A model generated the notes under the pieces. That model had not been told where the DNA came from and made no database searches. It worked only from the letters and a program-made list of their open reading frames with translations. The translations under genes and the position numbers were made by a program. A DNA stretch of 33,690 nucleotides from an uncultured Bacilli bacterium (GTDB lineage: Bacteria; Bacillota_I; Bacilli_A; RF39; UBA660): the NCBI GenBank assembly GCA_947628525.1, contig CANRAE010000005.1:1-33690 (forward strand). Reading direction: 5' to 3'. How positions within the stretch are numbered: position 1 is the first letter of the stretch; each line of letters begins with the position of its first letter. Of the stretch, positions 18,325 to 26,690 are shown piece by piece.

Positions 18325-20394
18325 TTAATTACCGCTTTTCTTAATTATTTCATCAGCGATATTTTTAGGAACTTCTTCATAATGATCAAATGTCATAACG
18401 AAAGCTCCACGTCCTTGGCTGTTACTTCTTAATGAAGTAGCATATCCAAACATTTCTGCTAATGGTACCATTGCTGATAGCATAATAGCATTTCCTCTAT
18501 TTTCTTGACCTAATGGACGACCACGTCTACTAGTTAAGTCTCCCATAACATTACCAAAATATTCATCTGGTACTGTTACATCAACTTTCATTATAGGTTC
18601 AAGTAATACTGGATTACATTTATTTTTTGCTTCTTTTAATGCCATAGAAGCTGCAATTTTAAATGCCATTTCACTTGAGTCAACATCATGGTATGAACCA
18701 TCGAATAATGTAGCTTTAACGTCTATCATAGGATATCCTGCTAAAACTCCACCTTCAAGTGCTTCTTGTAATCCTTTATCAGTTACTGGTATATATTCTC
18801 TTGGAACTACACCACCAACAATAGCATCAACGAACTCGTATCCTTTATCAGGATTTGGTTCAAATTTAACCCATACATGTCCATATTGTCCACGTCCACC
18901 AGATTGTTTAATATATTTACCTTCACAATCAGCAGCTTTTTTAATTGTTTCACGGTATGCAACTTGTGGTTTACCAACATTAGCTTCAACCCCAAATTCT
19001 CTACGCATTCTATCAACTAAAACGTCTAAGTGTAATTCTCCCATACCAGCAATAACTGTTTGACCCGTTTCATGATCAGTATGAACTTTAAATGTAGGAT
19101 CCTCTTCTGCTAATTTTTGTAAAGCAATTCCCATCTTATCTTGATCAGCTTTTGATTTTGGTTCAACAGCTAATTGAATAACTGGTTCAGGGAATTCCAT
19201 AGATTCTAGAATTACAGGTTTCTTTTCATCACATAATGTATCTCCTGTTGTAGTATTTTTAAGTCCAACAGCAGCAGCAATATCACCTGTATAAACTTCT
19301 GAAATTTCGGTTCTGTTGTTAGCATGCATTTGTAATAAACGTCCAATACGTTCTTTACTATCTTTTGTTGAATTTAAAATATAAGAACCACTACTTAAAT
19401 GTCCTGAATATACTCTAAAGAAAGTTAAACGTCCAACAAAAGGGTCAGTCATAACTTTAAATGCTAAGGCACTAAATGGTTCGTCATCACTAGGATGTCT
19501 TAATACTTCATTTCCATTTAAATCTGTTCCTTTGATTGATTCAACATCAATTGGTGATGGTAAATAATCAATTACAGCATCTAGTAATAATTTGATACCT
19601 TTATTTCCTAAAGCTGTTCCACACATTACTGGGAAGAACTTAACTTCAAGTGTTCCTTTTCTTATTGCTCTTTTGATTTGTTCAATGGAAATATCTCCAC
19701 CTTCAAGGTATGCTTCCATCATTTCATCATCAAATTCAGCAACTGCTTCAATTAATTCAGCACGTTTTTCTTCTGCTAAATCTTTTAAATTAGCTGGAAT
19801 CTCAATTTCAACTGGCTCTTCTTCTTGTTTTCCATCGTATTGGTAAGCTTTCATTGTTACCAAGTCAATAACACCATTAAAATTATCTTCTGCACCAATA
19901 GGCCATTCAATAGGTTTAGCATTTACTCCAAGTCTTGAATCAATTGATTTTAAACTATAAACAAAATCTGCTCCCATTTTATCCATTTTATTAGCGAAAA
20001 TAATTCTTGGTACTTTAAAATCAGTAGCTTGATGCCATACTGTTTCTGTTTGTGGTTCAACACCAGCTTGAGCATCAATAAGTGCAACGGCACCATCTAG
20101 TACTCTTAAACTACGACTTACTTCAATAGTAAAGTCTACGTGTCCAGGGGTATCAATTATATTTAGTCGATATCCTTTCCAAAAAGCTGTTGTAGCAGCA
20201 GAAGTGATAGTTATACCACGTTCTTGTTCTTGCTCCATCCAGTCCATTTGGCTAGCACCATCATGAGTTTCTCCAATTTTATGTATTTTCTTTGTATGGA
20301 ATAAGACACGTTCTGTACAAGTTGTTTTTCCGGCATCAATGTGTGCCATTATTCCAAAGTTTCTTGTTTTATTTAAAGCTGTCTCTCTTGCCAT
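18325..20394 (-). CDS. fusA: Elongation factor G
   Basis: GTPase that drives translocation and, with RRF, ribosome recycling. G1 AHIDAGKTT (17-25), switch-[16 protein letters not shown]3 DTPGHVDF (81-88) and G4 NKMD (135-138) are present, followed by the domain IV YRETI and [10 protein letters not shown] region and domain V with MGDLTSRRG. Length 689 is typical. GAAGGGG lies before the start, 12 nt after the rpsG stop. It belongs to the rpsL-rpsG-fusA-tuf operon. The sequence looks like a canonical EF-G1, not a tetracycline-protection or spdEFG paralogue. Confidence 0.99.
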   Translation of the reverse strand: MARETALNKTRNFGIMAHIDAGKTTCTERVLFHTKKIHKIGETHDGASQMDWMEQEQERGITITSAATTAFWKGYRLNIIDTPGHVDFTIEVSRSLRVLDGAVALIDAQAGVEPQTETVWHQATDFKVPRIIFANKMDKMGADFVYSLKSIDSRLGVNAKPIEWPIGAEDNFNGVIDLVTMKAYQYDGKQEEEPVEIEIPANLKDLAEEKRAELIEAVAEFDDEMMEAYLEGGDISIEQIKRAIRKGTLEVKFFPVMCGTALGNKGIKLLLDAVIDYLPSPIDVESIKGTDLNGNEVLRHPSDDEPFSALAFKVMTDPFVGRLTFFRVYSGHLSSGSYILNSTKDSKERIGRLLQMHANNRTEISEVYTGDIAAAVGLKNTTTGDTLCDEKKPVILESMEFPEPVIQLAVEPKSKADQDKMGIALQKLAEEDPTFKVHTDHETGQTVIAGMGELHLDVLVDRMRREFGVEANVGKPQVAYRETIKKAADCEGKYIKQSGGRGQYGHVWVKFEPNPDKGYEFVDAIVGGVVPREYIPVTDKGLQEALEGGVLAGYPMIDVKATLFDGSYHDVDSSEMAFKIAASMALKEAKNKCNPVLLEPIMKVDVTVPDEYFGNVMGDLTSRRGRPLGQENRGNAIMLSAMVPLAEMFGYATSLRSNSQGRGAFVMTFDHYEEVPKNIADEIIKKSGN

Positions 20395-20406
20395 ATTATC
20401 CCCTTC

Positions 20407-20874
20407 CTACCAACGATAATGAGCAAATGCTTTATTAGCTTCTGCCATTCTATGAGTATCTTCACGTTTTTTAACAGCTGCACCTGTTCCATTTGATGCA
20501 TCAATGATTTCAGCAGCTAAATTTTCAGCCATACCTTTTCCGCCTCTTGCTCTTGAAAAGGTTACTAACCAACGAATTCCCAATGCTTGACTTCTAGCAG
20601 GTGATACTTCGATTGGTACTTGATAGTTTGATCCACCAACTCTACGTGATTTAACTTCAAGAGCTGGTTTAATGTTTTCCATAGCTTTTTCGAAAACTTC
20701 CATAGGATCTTGTCCTGTTTTTTCTTTTACTATATCAAATGCTTCATAAAGGATTGTTTGAGCAATTCCTTTTTTACCATCTAACATAATTGCGTTAATT
20801 AATTTTGTAACTACTTTTGATTTATATATTGGATCTGGTAAAACGTCTCTTTTTACCGCACGTCTTTTACGCAT
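20407..20874 (-). CDS. rpsG: 30S ribosomal protein S7
   Basis: Primary 16S rRNA-binding protein that organises the 30S head. The start [19 protein letters not shown], the [17 protein letters not shown] loop and the [14 protein letters not shown] helix are the S7 hallmarks, and the C-terminus [20 protein letters not shown] is canonical. Length 155 is usual. It is 29 nt downstream of rpsL, with GGGAGGAT upstream of the start. In other bacteria S7 is the autoregulator of this operon; I did not find an obvious S7-binding mimic here. Confidence 0.99.
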   Translation of the reverse strand: MRKRRAVKRDVLPDPIYKSKVVTKLINAIMLDGKKGIAQTILYEAFDIVKEKTGQDPMEVFEKAMENIKPALEVKSRRVGGSNYQVPIEVSPARSQALGIRWLVTFSRARGGKGMAENLAAEIIDASNGTGAAVKKREDTHRMAEANKAFAHYRW

Positions 20875-20903
20875 ATTTTATCCTCCCTTCGTTTATTTGT
20901 TAA

Positions 20904-21323
20904 TTATTTCTTTGCTTTTTCTTTTTTTGCTCCGTATTTACTACGTCCTTGTTTTCTGTCTTTAACACCAGCTGTATCTAATGTACCACGAATAATATGG
21001 TAACGTACACCGATTAAGTCTTTAACACGACCACCACGGATTAATACAACACTGTGCTCTTGTAAATTATGACCAATTCCTGGAATATAACAAGTTACTT
21101 CCATTCCATTACTTAAACGTACACGAGCATATTTACGAAGTGCTGAGTTTGGTTTCTTTGGTGTCATTGTTCCAACACGAGTACATACTCCACGTTTTTG
21201 AGGTGAATTTTGATCAGTTTGTTTCTTTTCAATACTGTTTAATCCAATTCCTAAAACAGGTGATTTACTTTTTCTAGTTTTATCAGATCTGCTTTTTCTA
21301 ACTAATTGGTTTACTGTAGGCAT
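20904..21323 (-). CDS. rpsL: 30S ribosomal protein S12
   Basis: Decoding-centre protein of the small subunit. [12 protein letters not shown] at the start, [21 protein letters not shown] (split here across about 45-64) and the second conserved loop [17 protein letters not shown] are typical, including the lysines where streptomycin resistance commonly arises, which are wild type. It has 139 residues with a Lys-rich tail. First gene of the str operon, preceded by AAGGAAAGGAGAT and a leader of roughly 90 nt. rpoB and rpoC, often upstream, are absent here; a divergent radical SAM gene lies there instead. Confidence 0.99.
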   Translation of the reverse strand: MPTVNQLVRKSRSDKTRKSKSPVLGIGLNSIEKKQTDQNSPQKRGVCTRVGTMTPKKPNSALRKYARVRLSNGMEVTCYIPGIGHNLQEHSVVLIRGGRVKDLIGVRYHIIRGTLDTAGVKDRKQGRSKYGAKKEKAKK

Positions 21324-21382
21324 AAATTCAATCTCCTTTCCTTACACATTACCAGGTGTATCATTCTTGATTCTAAATATAA

Positions 21383-21401
21383 GTTTTGCATAAAGCAAAA
21401 C
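21383..21401 (-). promoter_or_regulatory. Hairpin in the str operon leader
   Basis: 7-bp stem GTTTTGC/GCAAAAC with a 5-nt loop, about 60 nt upstream of the rpsL start and inside the predicted 5' leader. There is no U tract after it, so it is not a plain terminator. A regulatory or stabilising role is possible. Confidence 0.4.
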
Positions 21402-21422
21402 CTAAAATTAATCAACGTTAAT

Positions 21423-21451
21423 AATATACCATTATCATTTTATGAAGTCAA
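21423..21451 (-). promoter_or_regulatory. str operon promoter
   Basis: Minus strand TTGACT (21451-21446), 17-nt spacer, TATATT (21428-21423) with an extended TG. This is a strong match, as expected for a ribosomal operon, and predicts a leader of about 90 nt before rpsL. Confidence 0.85.
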
Positions 21452-21482
21452 CTACTTTTTTAATATATTTTTTATACTTAAT

Positions 21483-21511
21483 TTAATAATATAAAATCCT
21501 TATGTTATAAT
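21483..21511 (+). promoter_or_regulatory. Promoter of the radical SAM gene
   Basis: TTAATA (21483-21488), 17-nt spacer, TATAAT (21506-21511) with an extended TG one base upstream. The start codon follows 20 nt later. Confidence 0.65.
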
Positions 21512-21530
21512 ATTACTCGGATGTGATTTA

Positions 21531-22430
21531 ATGAATGAATTATTAAATAATTGTAGATTGTGTCCTAGAAATTGCCATGCCAATAGGAATGCTAACAAAA
21601 AAGGTTTTTGTAGTATGACTAATAAAGTTATGGTAGCAAGAGCAACACCACATTATTGGGAAGAGCCTATTATTTCTGGGGAAAAAGGATCAGGTACCGT
21701 TTTCTTTTCAGGATGTAATTTAAAATGTGTATATTGTCAAAACTATCAAATATCTACTAATAACTTTGGCAAAGAGATTACAATTACAAGATTAAGTGAA
21801 ATATTTTTAGAATTACAAGAAAAGAAAGTTAATAATATTAATTTAGTAACGCCAACTCATTTTGTACCCCAAATTATTGAAGCTTTAAAAATAGCTAAAA
21901 AGAACGGCCTAAATATCCCCATTATTTATAATAGTAGTGGTTATGAAAGCGTTAATACAATTAAGCTTTTAGATGGTTATATTGATATATATTTACCTGA
22001 CTTTAAATATTATGATAACAAGTATGCCTTAAAATATTCTAAATGTCCTAATTATTTAGAAAATGTTACTGCTTCTCTACAAGAAATGATTAAACAAGTA
22101 GGAACGCCTAAATTTAATAAAGAAGGAATGCTTATAAAAGGAGTAATAGTAAGACATATGCTGTTACCTGGTTTATTAAATGACTCTAAAAAAATTATCC
22201 ACTATCTTGTGGATAATTATAATGATGATATTTTTATAAGTATTATGAATCAATATACTCCTACTAATAATCTTAAAGATTATCCTGAAATAAATCGTTT
22301 AATAAGTAGTGATGAATATGATGAATTAATTGATTATGCAATGGATTTAGGCCTTAAAAATGGTTTTATGCAAGAAGGCGAAACGCAAAAAACAAGTTTT
22401 ATACCAGAATTTGATAATACTGGTGTATAA
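21531..22430 (+). CDS. Radical SAM protein, PflX-like (putative pyruvate-formate-lyase-activating type)
   Basis: Radical S-adenosylmethionine protein of the PflX/COG1313 type. The FeS cluster motif CxxxCxxC is CNLKCVYC with Cys62, Cys66 and Cys69. An N-terminal Cys set (Cys8, Cys11, Cys15, Cys27) adds CRLCPRNC and GFC, as is usual in this family. YNSSGYES and DIYLPDFKYYD are the barrel motifs, and the end has MNQYTPTN. Length 299 is full. No formate-lyase gene is nearby, so the target is unknown; the family annotation as an activase is by homology only. The SD is weak (GGATGTG). Divergent from rpsL and convergent with the HExxH gene, with only 6 nt between the two stops. Confidence 0.88.
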   Translation: MNELLNNCRLCPRNCHANRNANKKGFCSMTNKVMVARATPHYWEEPIISGEKGSGTVFFSGCNLKCVYCQNYQISTNNFGKEITITRLSEIFLELQEKKVNNINLVTPTHFVPQIIEALKIAKKNGLNIPIIYNSSGYESVNTIKLLDGYIDIYLPDFKYYDNKYALKYSKCPNYLENVTASLQEMIKQVGTPKFNKEGMLIKGVIVRHMLLPGLLNDSKKIIHYLVDNYNDDIFISIMNQYTPTNNLKDYPEINRLISSDEYDELIDYAMDLGLKNGFMQEGETQKTSFIPEFDNTGV

Positions 22431-22436
22431 CTTGTT

Positions 22437-23381
22437 TTATTTATAAATACAATTATTATCAAATATTTTGACAAGATCTAAAACTTCTCTGCTTTTAGCA
22501 AGAACTTTATTTAATTTATATTTTTTAAATAAACGAGCATGAGATAATTGTTCTTCATCTTTTAAAATTTCATCTAATAATTTATTTAACTTTGAATAAC
22601 TTCCTTTTATATTAGTGATATTATCAAACCAAGAAGCAATATCATCGACATTTCCTTTAAAACGCAAATTTTCAACGGTAGGTATAAAGGTTTTATTTTT
22701 CATTAATTCTTGACAAATATAAGATTGAAAAAAGTAAGCATCTGATTTATAACCATTAGCATTAATATCATGTTTTAAAGTATATAAAGCATTGTTAAAT
22801 TCATGATTATTTATTTCATATTGATTAAAAGAATTAATAATATTAATAATATCTTCAGTCTGTTTAGTATTAATTATTTCTTCTAATGTTACATCCTGAC
22901 TTCTTTTTTGAACTTTGTTTAGTTCATTTTTTAAAAACACTGTATGACTCAATCCTGTACGTATAATTACTTCTTCATTATTCCATGTTATTTCATTTAA
23001 AACGGAATTGATAGCATGATTAAATTCATGGGCCAAATTATCTATTAACGCTACTAATGATGTATCATAATAGTCATTTAAAACTATTCTTTTTTCAGTA
23101 AAATATTTAATAATACCATCTTCATTTTTAGCTTTTATTTTTCGATCAAAGAAAGCAGTTACTACTTTGTCTTGATGATAATTAATTAAAATAGGAATAT
23201 CATCAAAGCATTTCAAAATAGTCCCTTCTTCTCTAATTCCATATTTAATAATAAAAGCAGGAACAATTAAATATAACACATGACGTACATTGTTAGGATA
23301 ATCTCTTCTGATACAAACACGTTCTACAAAATTAATATACTTATCTAAAAAAGCATTGATATTAGTTTGACTTAAATTCAT
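22437..23381 (-). CDS. Putative zinc-dependent HExxH protein of unknown function
   Basis: I do not recognise a named family. The clearest signal is DNLAHEFNHAIN at 114-125, a zinc-protease HExxH motif with His118, Glu119 and His122 in a helix. About 45 residues later LEEIINTKQTEDI (about 166-178) could supply a third Glu ligand, by analogy with HExxH proteins that have a downstream Glu-rich helix. There is no signal peptide and no membrane helix, so it is likely cytoplasmic. The C-terminal half is helical and charged. Start with AAGGTGAT upstream, 35 nt after dinB. Its own extended -10 may lie in that gap. A link to dinB or SOS is not established. Confidence 0.55.
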   Translation of the reverse strand: MNLSQTNINAFLDKYINFVERVCIRRDYPNNVRHVLYLIVPAFIIKYGIREEGTILKCFDDIPILINYHQDKVVTAFFDRKIKAKNEDGIIKYFTEKRIVLNDYYDTSLVALIDNLAHEFNHAINSVLNEITWNNEEVIIRTGLSHTVFLKNELNKVQKRSQDVTLEEIINTKQTEDIINIINSFNQYEINNHEFNNALYTLKHDINANGYKSDAYFFQSYICQELMKNKTFIPTVENLRFKGNVDDIASWFDNITNIKGSYSKLNKLLDEILKDEEQLSHARLFKKYKLNKVLAKSREVLDLVKIFDNNCIYK

Positions 23382-23396
23382 ATTATCACCTTAATA

Positions 23397-23402
23397 ATTA
23401 TA
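23397..23402 (-). promoter_or_regulatory. Possible promoter -10 box for the HExxH gene
   Basis: Minus strand TATAAT preceded by TG one base away, in the 35-nt gap after dinB. No convincing -35 box is seen, so it would rely on the extended -10. It lies 16 nt upstream of the start codon. Confidence 0.35.
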
Positions 23403-23416
23403 ACATATATATTATA

Positions 23417-24622
23417 TTATGAAATATTTGGATCATTTTTATTAAGTAAAGCAGCCTTCATAACTGTATTTTTACCATATTTGTCATTGACACTATCAAT
23501 TATTTTTTGAACATTATGATCTTTTTCATCGTATTGTTCAAATAAAGATAATTGTCTATCACAACGATCAGTAAAATTACTAAGTCTTACTCCTAAATTT
23601 CTAATTTTAGTACCATCCCAAAAGTTTTCAAAAAGATTTAAGATATTTTTATATATTTCTTCCGTAATATCAGTAGCGTTATCTAATTTTATTTGTTTGG
23701 AAAGATTTTTAAAATCATATGTTTTGATAGTTACAGCAACAGTCTTCGCATACATTTGCTCTTTTCTTAATGCCTTAGTTACTTTTTCCACTTGTTCTAA
23801 TAAAGTATTACGTAACCTATTAATATTATCGACATCAACTTCAAAAGTTTCTGAAACACTAATGCATTTATTAGCTTCTTCTATGTTAATAACAGGAGAA
23901 TTATCTATGCCATTGGCATATTCCCACAATAGTTGTCCAAAGCTTTTGAAATGTTTCTTTAAAAAACTAATATCACATTTTGCTAAATCACCAATGGTAT
24001 TAATTCCTAACATTTCTAGTTTTTCAGCTGTCTTTTTACCTACCATAAATAAATCATTAACTGGTAAAACCCACATTTTAGTTTCTATTTCATCATTATA
24101 AAGCGTATGAACTTTATTTGGTTTTTCAAAATCTGAGGCCATTTTAGCACATAATTTATTATTGGCAATCCCAATATTAACCGTAAAACCATATTTGGTA
24201 TATATTTCATCCTTAATTTTATAAGCTAAATCAATTAAATTATCGTATAAATAATTGGTATTACTCATATCTAAAAAGCATTCATCAACCGATAATTGTT
24301 CTAATAAAGGTGAGTAATTAGATAAGTATTTCATTAATTTATTAGACATTTCATGATAATAATGATGATCTGGTGGATAAACTTTTAAATTTTTACATTT
24401 TTTTCTAGCGCTATATATTGTTTCTGCTGTTTTGATGCCGTATTTTTTAGCTATTGGTGATTTAGCTAAAACGATACCATGTCGCAACGATTCATCCCCA
24501 CCAATAATAGAGGGAATATTTCTAATATCAATAGGAGAACCTTCTTTAAGCATTTTTACAGCTGTCCATGATAAAAAAGCATTATTAACATCAATATGAA
24601 AAATAACTCTTTCTTTATTCAT
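23417..24622 (-). CDS. dinB: Y-family DNA polymerase IV
   Basis: Error-prone translesion polymerase. Palm motifs: FHIDVNNAFLSW near the N-terminus with the first metal Asp (Asp11), and LSVDECFLDMS with Asp113 and Glu114. The HIDVNxAFLSW form resembles dinB proteins of anaerobic Firmicutes rather than the E. coli HVDMDAFFA form. KMASDFEKPNKV and VGKKTAEKLEMLGINTIGDLA (helix-hairpin-helix, shown in part) follow. Near the C-terminus QLSLF is a beta-clamp-binding motif. Length 401 is typical. The Met at 24622 has GGTGGT upstream; the alternative Met at 24634 falls about at the transcript start. The promoter contains a LexA-like site, fitting SOS control. Confidence 0.93.
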   Translation of the reverse strand: MNKERVIFHIDVNNAFLSWTAVKMLKEGSPIDIRNIPSIIGGDESLRHGIVLAKSPIAKKYGIKTAETIYSARKKCKNLKVYPPDHHYYHEMSNKLMKYLSNYSPLLEQLSVDECFLDMSNTNYLYDNLIDLAYKIKDEIYTKYGFTVNIGIANNKLCAKMASDFEKPNKVHTLYNDEIETKMWVLPVNDLFMVGKKTAEKLEMLGINTIGDLAKCDISFLKKHFKSFGQLLWEYANGIDNSPVINIEEANKCISVSETFEVDVDNINRLRNTLLEQVEKVTKALRKEQMYAKTVAVTIKTYDFKNLSKQIKLDNATDITEEIYKNILNLFENFWDGTKIRNLGVRLSNFTDRCDRQLSLFEQYDEKDHNVQKIIDSVNDKYGKNTVMKAALLNKNDPNIS

Positions 24623-24638
24623 TATTACCACCATCTAA

Positions 24639-24667
24639 ATTATAGAACAAATTTTCGCATTTTTCAA
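24639..24667 (-). promoter_or_regulatory. dinB promoter with a LexA-box-like operator
   Basis: Minus strand TTGAAA (24667-24662), 17-nt spacer, TATAAT (24644-24639). Inside the spacer, 24657-24645 reads CGAAAATTTGTTC. This matches the Gram-positive LexA pattern CGAAC-N4-GTTC except for one base of the left half. A repressor bound there would block both hexamers. Confidence 0.7.
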
Positions 24668-24696
24668 TATTTTCTATTATAATACTTAGCTTTCTA

Positions 24697-24725
24697 TTTT
24701 AATTAAAATAAATATATTATATAAT
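24697..24725 (+). promoter_or_regulatory. Candidate promoter of the glycan locus
   Basis: TTTTAA (24697-24702), 17-nt spacer, perfect TATAAT (24720-24725), 22 nt before the GT2 start codon. The -35 is weak. Confidence 0.45.
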
Positions 24726-24747
24726 TAATTTATAAAGGAAAGATAAA

Positions 24748-25812
24748 ATGAAGAGCAGTAAGAAAAAAAATAAAACTTATCAACCTCTTGTAAGTATTAT
24801 TGTGCCTATTTACAAGGTTGAAAAATATCTACCACGTTGTTTAGATTCTTTAATCGTCCAAACTTTTAATAATATAGAAATTATATGTATAAACGATGGA
24901 TCGCCAGATAATTGTCATCTTATTTTAGATAATTATTATAATAAATATCCCCAAAAAATAGTTATTATCAATAAAGAAAATGAAGGGGTATGGAAAGCAA
25001 GAAAAGATGGTATTTCTAAGGCCAGAGGAAAATACATTGGTTTTGTTGATGCCGATGATTATGTAGATAAAGATTTTGTGCAAAAAATGGTTCATAAAAT
25101 AAAAGAAGATAATGCTGACATAGTAGTGTGTGGTTATGAAAGAATAAATCAAGAAACGCAAAAAAGATACTCTAAAGAAATGAGTTATGATAATAAAATA
25201 ATCGATATGGATAAAAACCCTAGTGATATTTTAATGATTAATGGTGCTGCTTGGAATAAACTTTATAAAGCAGAAGTTTTAAAAAAGATCGATGATTTAA
25301 AACAAGTTCCTACTATTCTTGATGATTTTATTTTTTTATTGTTAACATATTTAAAAGTTAAAAAAATTTCATTTATACCATCTTATTTAGTTTATTATAT
25401 GGTAAGATCTGATTCTATTGTAAGTAATATCAATAAAAAACAAGTAGCTTCTCTTTATAAATCTTTATTAGAAGTAAAAAATATTTATGAAAATAGTAAT
25501 AATCAAGTAATGATGCAAATACTAAATGATATGGCTTTTTTACATCTAGGTATATCTTTAATATTTAGATTATCTTATGAAGAAAATACTTCATTAAAAG
25601 AAGTAATAAAAAATAATAATAATTATCTAGATAATAATTTTCCTCTATATAAAAAGTCGCCTTTTTTGAAATTATCTTATATCATTACCCATAATTTTAA
25701 AAATATTAAGATTTGGATTGTTAAACTATTTTATAAACTACATCTATTCCCTTTTTTTATAAAAGCATATAAATTTATTATATCCAAAACAAATAAAGAC
25801 TTTAAATGGTAA
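24748..25812 (+). CDS. Family 2 glycosyltransferase
   Basis: GT-A inverting sugar transferase. The N-terminus has PLVSIIVPIYKVEKYL, then CLDSLIVQTFNNIEIICINDGSPDN (given in part as INDGSPDN), EGVWKARKDGISKARGKYIGF and the metal-binding FVDADDYVD (about 92-100). Similar proteins build capsules, teichoic acids and wall polysaccharides on the cytoplasmic face. Length 354; the C-terminal 60 residues are Lys-rich and aromatic, perhaps membrane-associated, without a clear transmembrane helix. SD AAAGGAAAG. First gene of GT2-licD-flippase, with an 17-nt gap to licD. Sugar and acceptor are unknown. Confidence 0.9.
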   Translation: MKSSKKKNKTYQPLVSIIVPIYKVEKYLPRCLDSLIVQTFNNIEIICINDGSPDNCHLILDNYYNKYPQKIVIINKENEGVWKARKDGISKARGKYIGFVDADDYVDKDFVQKMVHKIKEDNADIVVCGYERINQETQKRYSKEMSYDNKIIDMDKNPSDILMINGAAWNKLYKAEVLKKIDDLKQVPTILDDFIFLLLTYLKVKKISFIPSYLVYYMVRSDSIVSNINKKQVASLYKSLLEVKNIYENSNNQVMMQILNDMAFLHLGISLIFRLSYEENTSLKEVIKNNNNYLDNNFPLYKKSPFLKLSYIITHNFKNIKIWIVKLFYKLHLFPFFIKAYKFIISKTNKDFKW

Positions 25813-25829
25813 AACTGGTGAGGTAAAGT

Positions 25830-26690
25830 ATGGAAAACAAAGAATATGATCAAAAGACATTAAGAAAACTACAATTAATAGAATTAACCATTCTAAAAGA
25901 TTTTATATCCCTATGTCAAAAGCATAAACTACATTATTTTGCCCTTTGGGGAACTGCTATTGGGGCTTTAAGACATAAAGGTTTTATTCCATGGGATGAT
26001 GATATAGATGTTTGTTTAACTAGAAAAGAATATGACTTATTTTTAAAATATGCCAAAGAAGAATTAAGTGATAAATATGATATTTTAAATCAAGACACAA
26101 CCTTAGAATATCCACTTTTTTTTACAAGATTAATGCTTAAAAACACCACTTTTAAAACGATCGATGTTAAAGATATGAAATATAAACAAGGAATATATTT
26201 AGAAATATATGCTTTTGATAATATACCTGATGATGAATCTTTATATAAAAAGCAAGGAAAAAAAGTTTGGTTTTACTCCCATCTATTTATTATTCGAAAT
26301 GAAAAATTACCAATCATTAAAGGTAATAAAGTAAAAGTTTTCTTTATGCAAATAATTTGTTTCATACTACATTATCTATTAATAATATGTGGTATATCAA
26401 GAAAATTTATATATAATAAAACGATGCACTATTTAACAATGTATAACAATATCAAAACCAAAAGATGTGCTTATTTAACGGATATTAGTCCTTTTATTAA
26501 TACTATTAACTATAAAGATTTATTTCCTACTGTTTTATTAGACTTTGAAGATATAAAATTATCTTTTCCCAATAATATGCATCCATTAATGACAGATCAG
26601 TATGGTGATTATATTACTTTACCACCTATGGAACAAAGAAAAAATCATTATCCAATAGAATTAGATTTTGGTGAATATGATGAAAAATAA
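25830..26690 (+). CDS. licD: LicD-family phosphotransferase (phosphocholine transferase type)
   Basis: LicD proteins attach phosphocholine or similar phospho-groups to surface glycans, using a nucleotidyltransferase-like fold. The signature is complete: LWGTAIGALRHKGFIPWDDDID at about 41-62 (given in parts: GTAIGALRH, PWDDDIDV), then the DIFPL-like EIYAFDNIPDD block and a C-terminal PPMEQRKNHYP. Length 286 is typical. A GAGGT sequence lies before the start. It overlaps the flippase gene by 11 nt and lies near the LicC-like gene, a pairing like the licD-tacF and licC genes of pneumococcal teichoic acid. Some LicD-like proteins transfer other groups, so choline is inferred. Confidence 0.88.
   Translation: MENKEYDQKTLRKLQLIELTILKDFISLCQKHKLHYFALWGTAIGALRHKGFIPWDDDIDVCLTRKEYDLFLKYAKEELSDKYDILNQDTTLEYPLFFTRLMLKNTTFKTIDVKDMKYKQGIYLEIYAFDNIPDDESLYKKQGKKVWFYSHLFIIRNEKLPIIKGNKVKVFFMQIICFILHYLLIICGISRKFIYNKTMHYLTMYNNIKTKRCAYLTDISPFINTINYKDLFPTVLLDFEDIKLSFPNNMHPLMTDQYGDYITLPPMEQRKNHYPIELDFGEYDEK

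Noticed and set aside
18807-19016. Minus-strand small open frame inside fusA
   Set aside because: Out of frame within EF-G, without a ribosome-binding site.
21306-21494. Plus-strand open frame of 62 codons upstream of the radical SAM gene
   Set aside because: It crosses the rpsL start and the str promoter, with no homology and no ribosome-binding site.
22395-22440. Possible hairpin TATACCAG/CTGGTGTATA at the end of the radical SAM gene as a terminator
   Set aside because: The stem needs a two-base asymmetry and the T tract after it is weak and interrupted.
23697-24101. 134-codon plus-strand open frame opposite dinB
   Set aside because: It is antisense to the conserved polymerase domains, and its composition follows the complementary strand.
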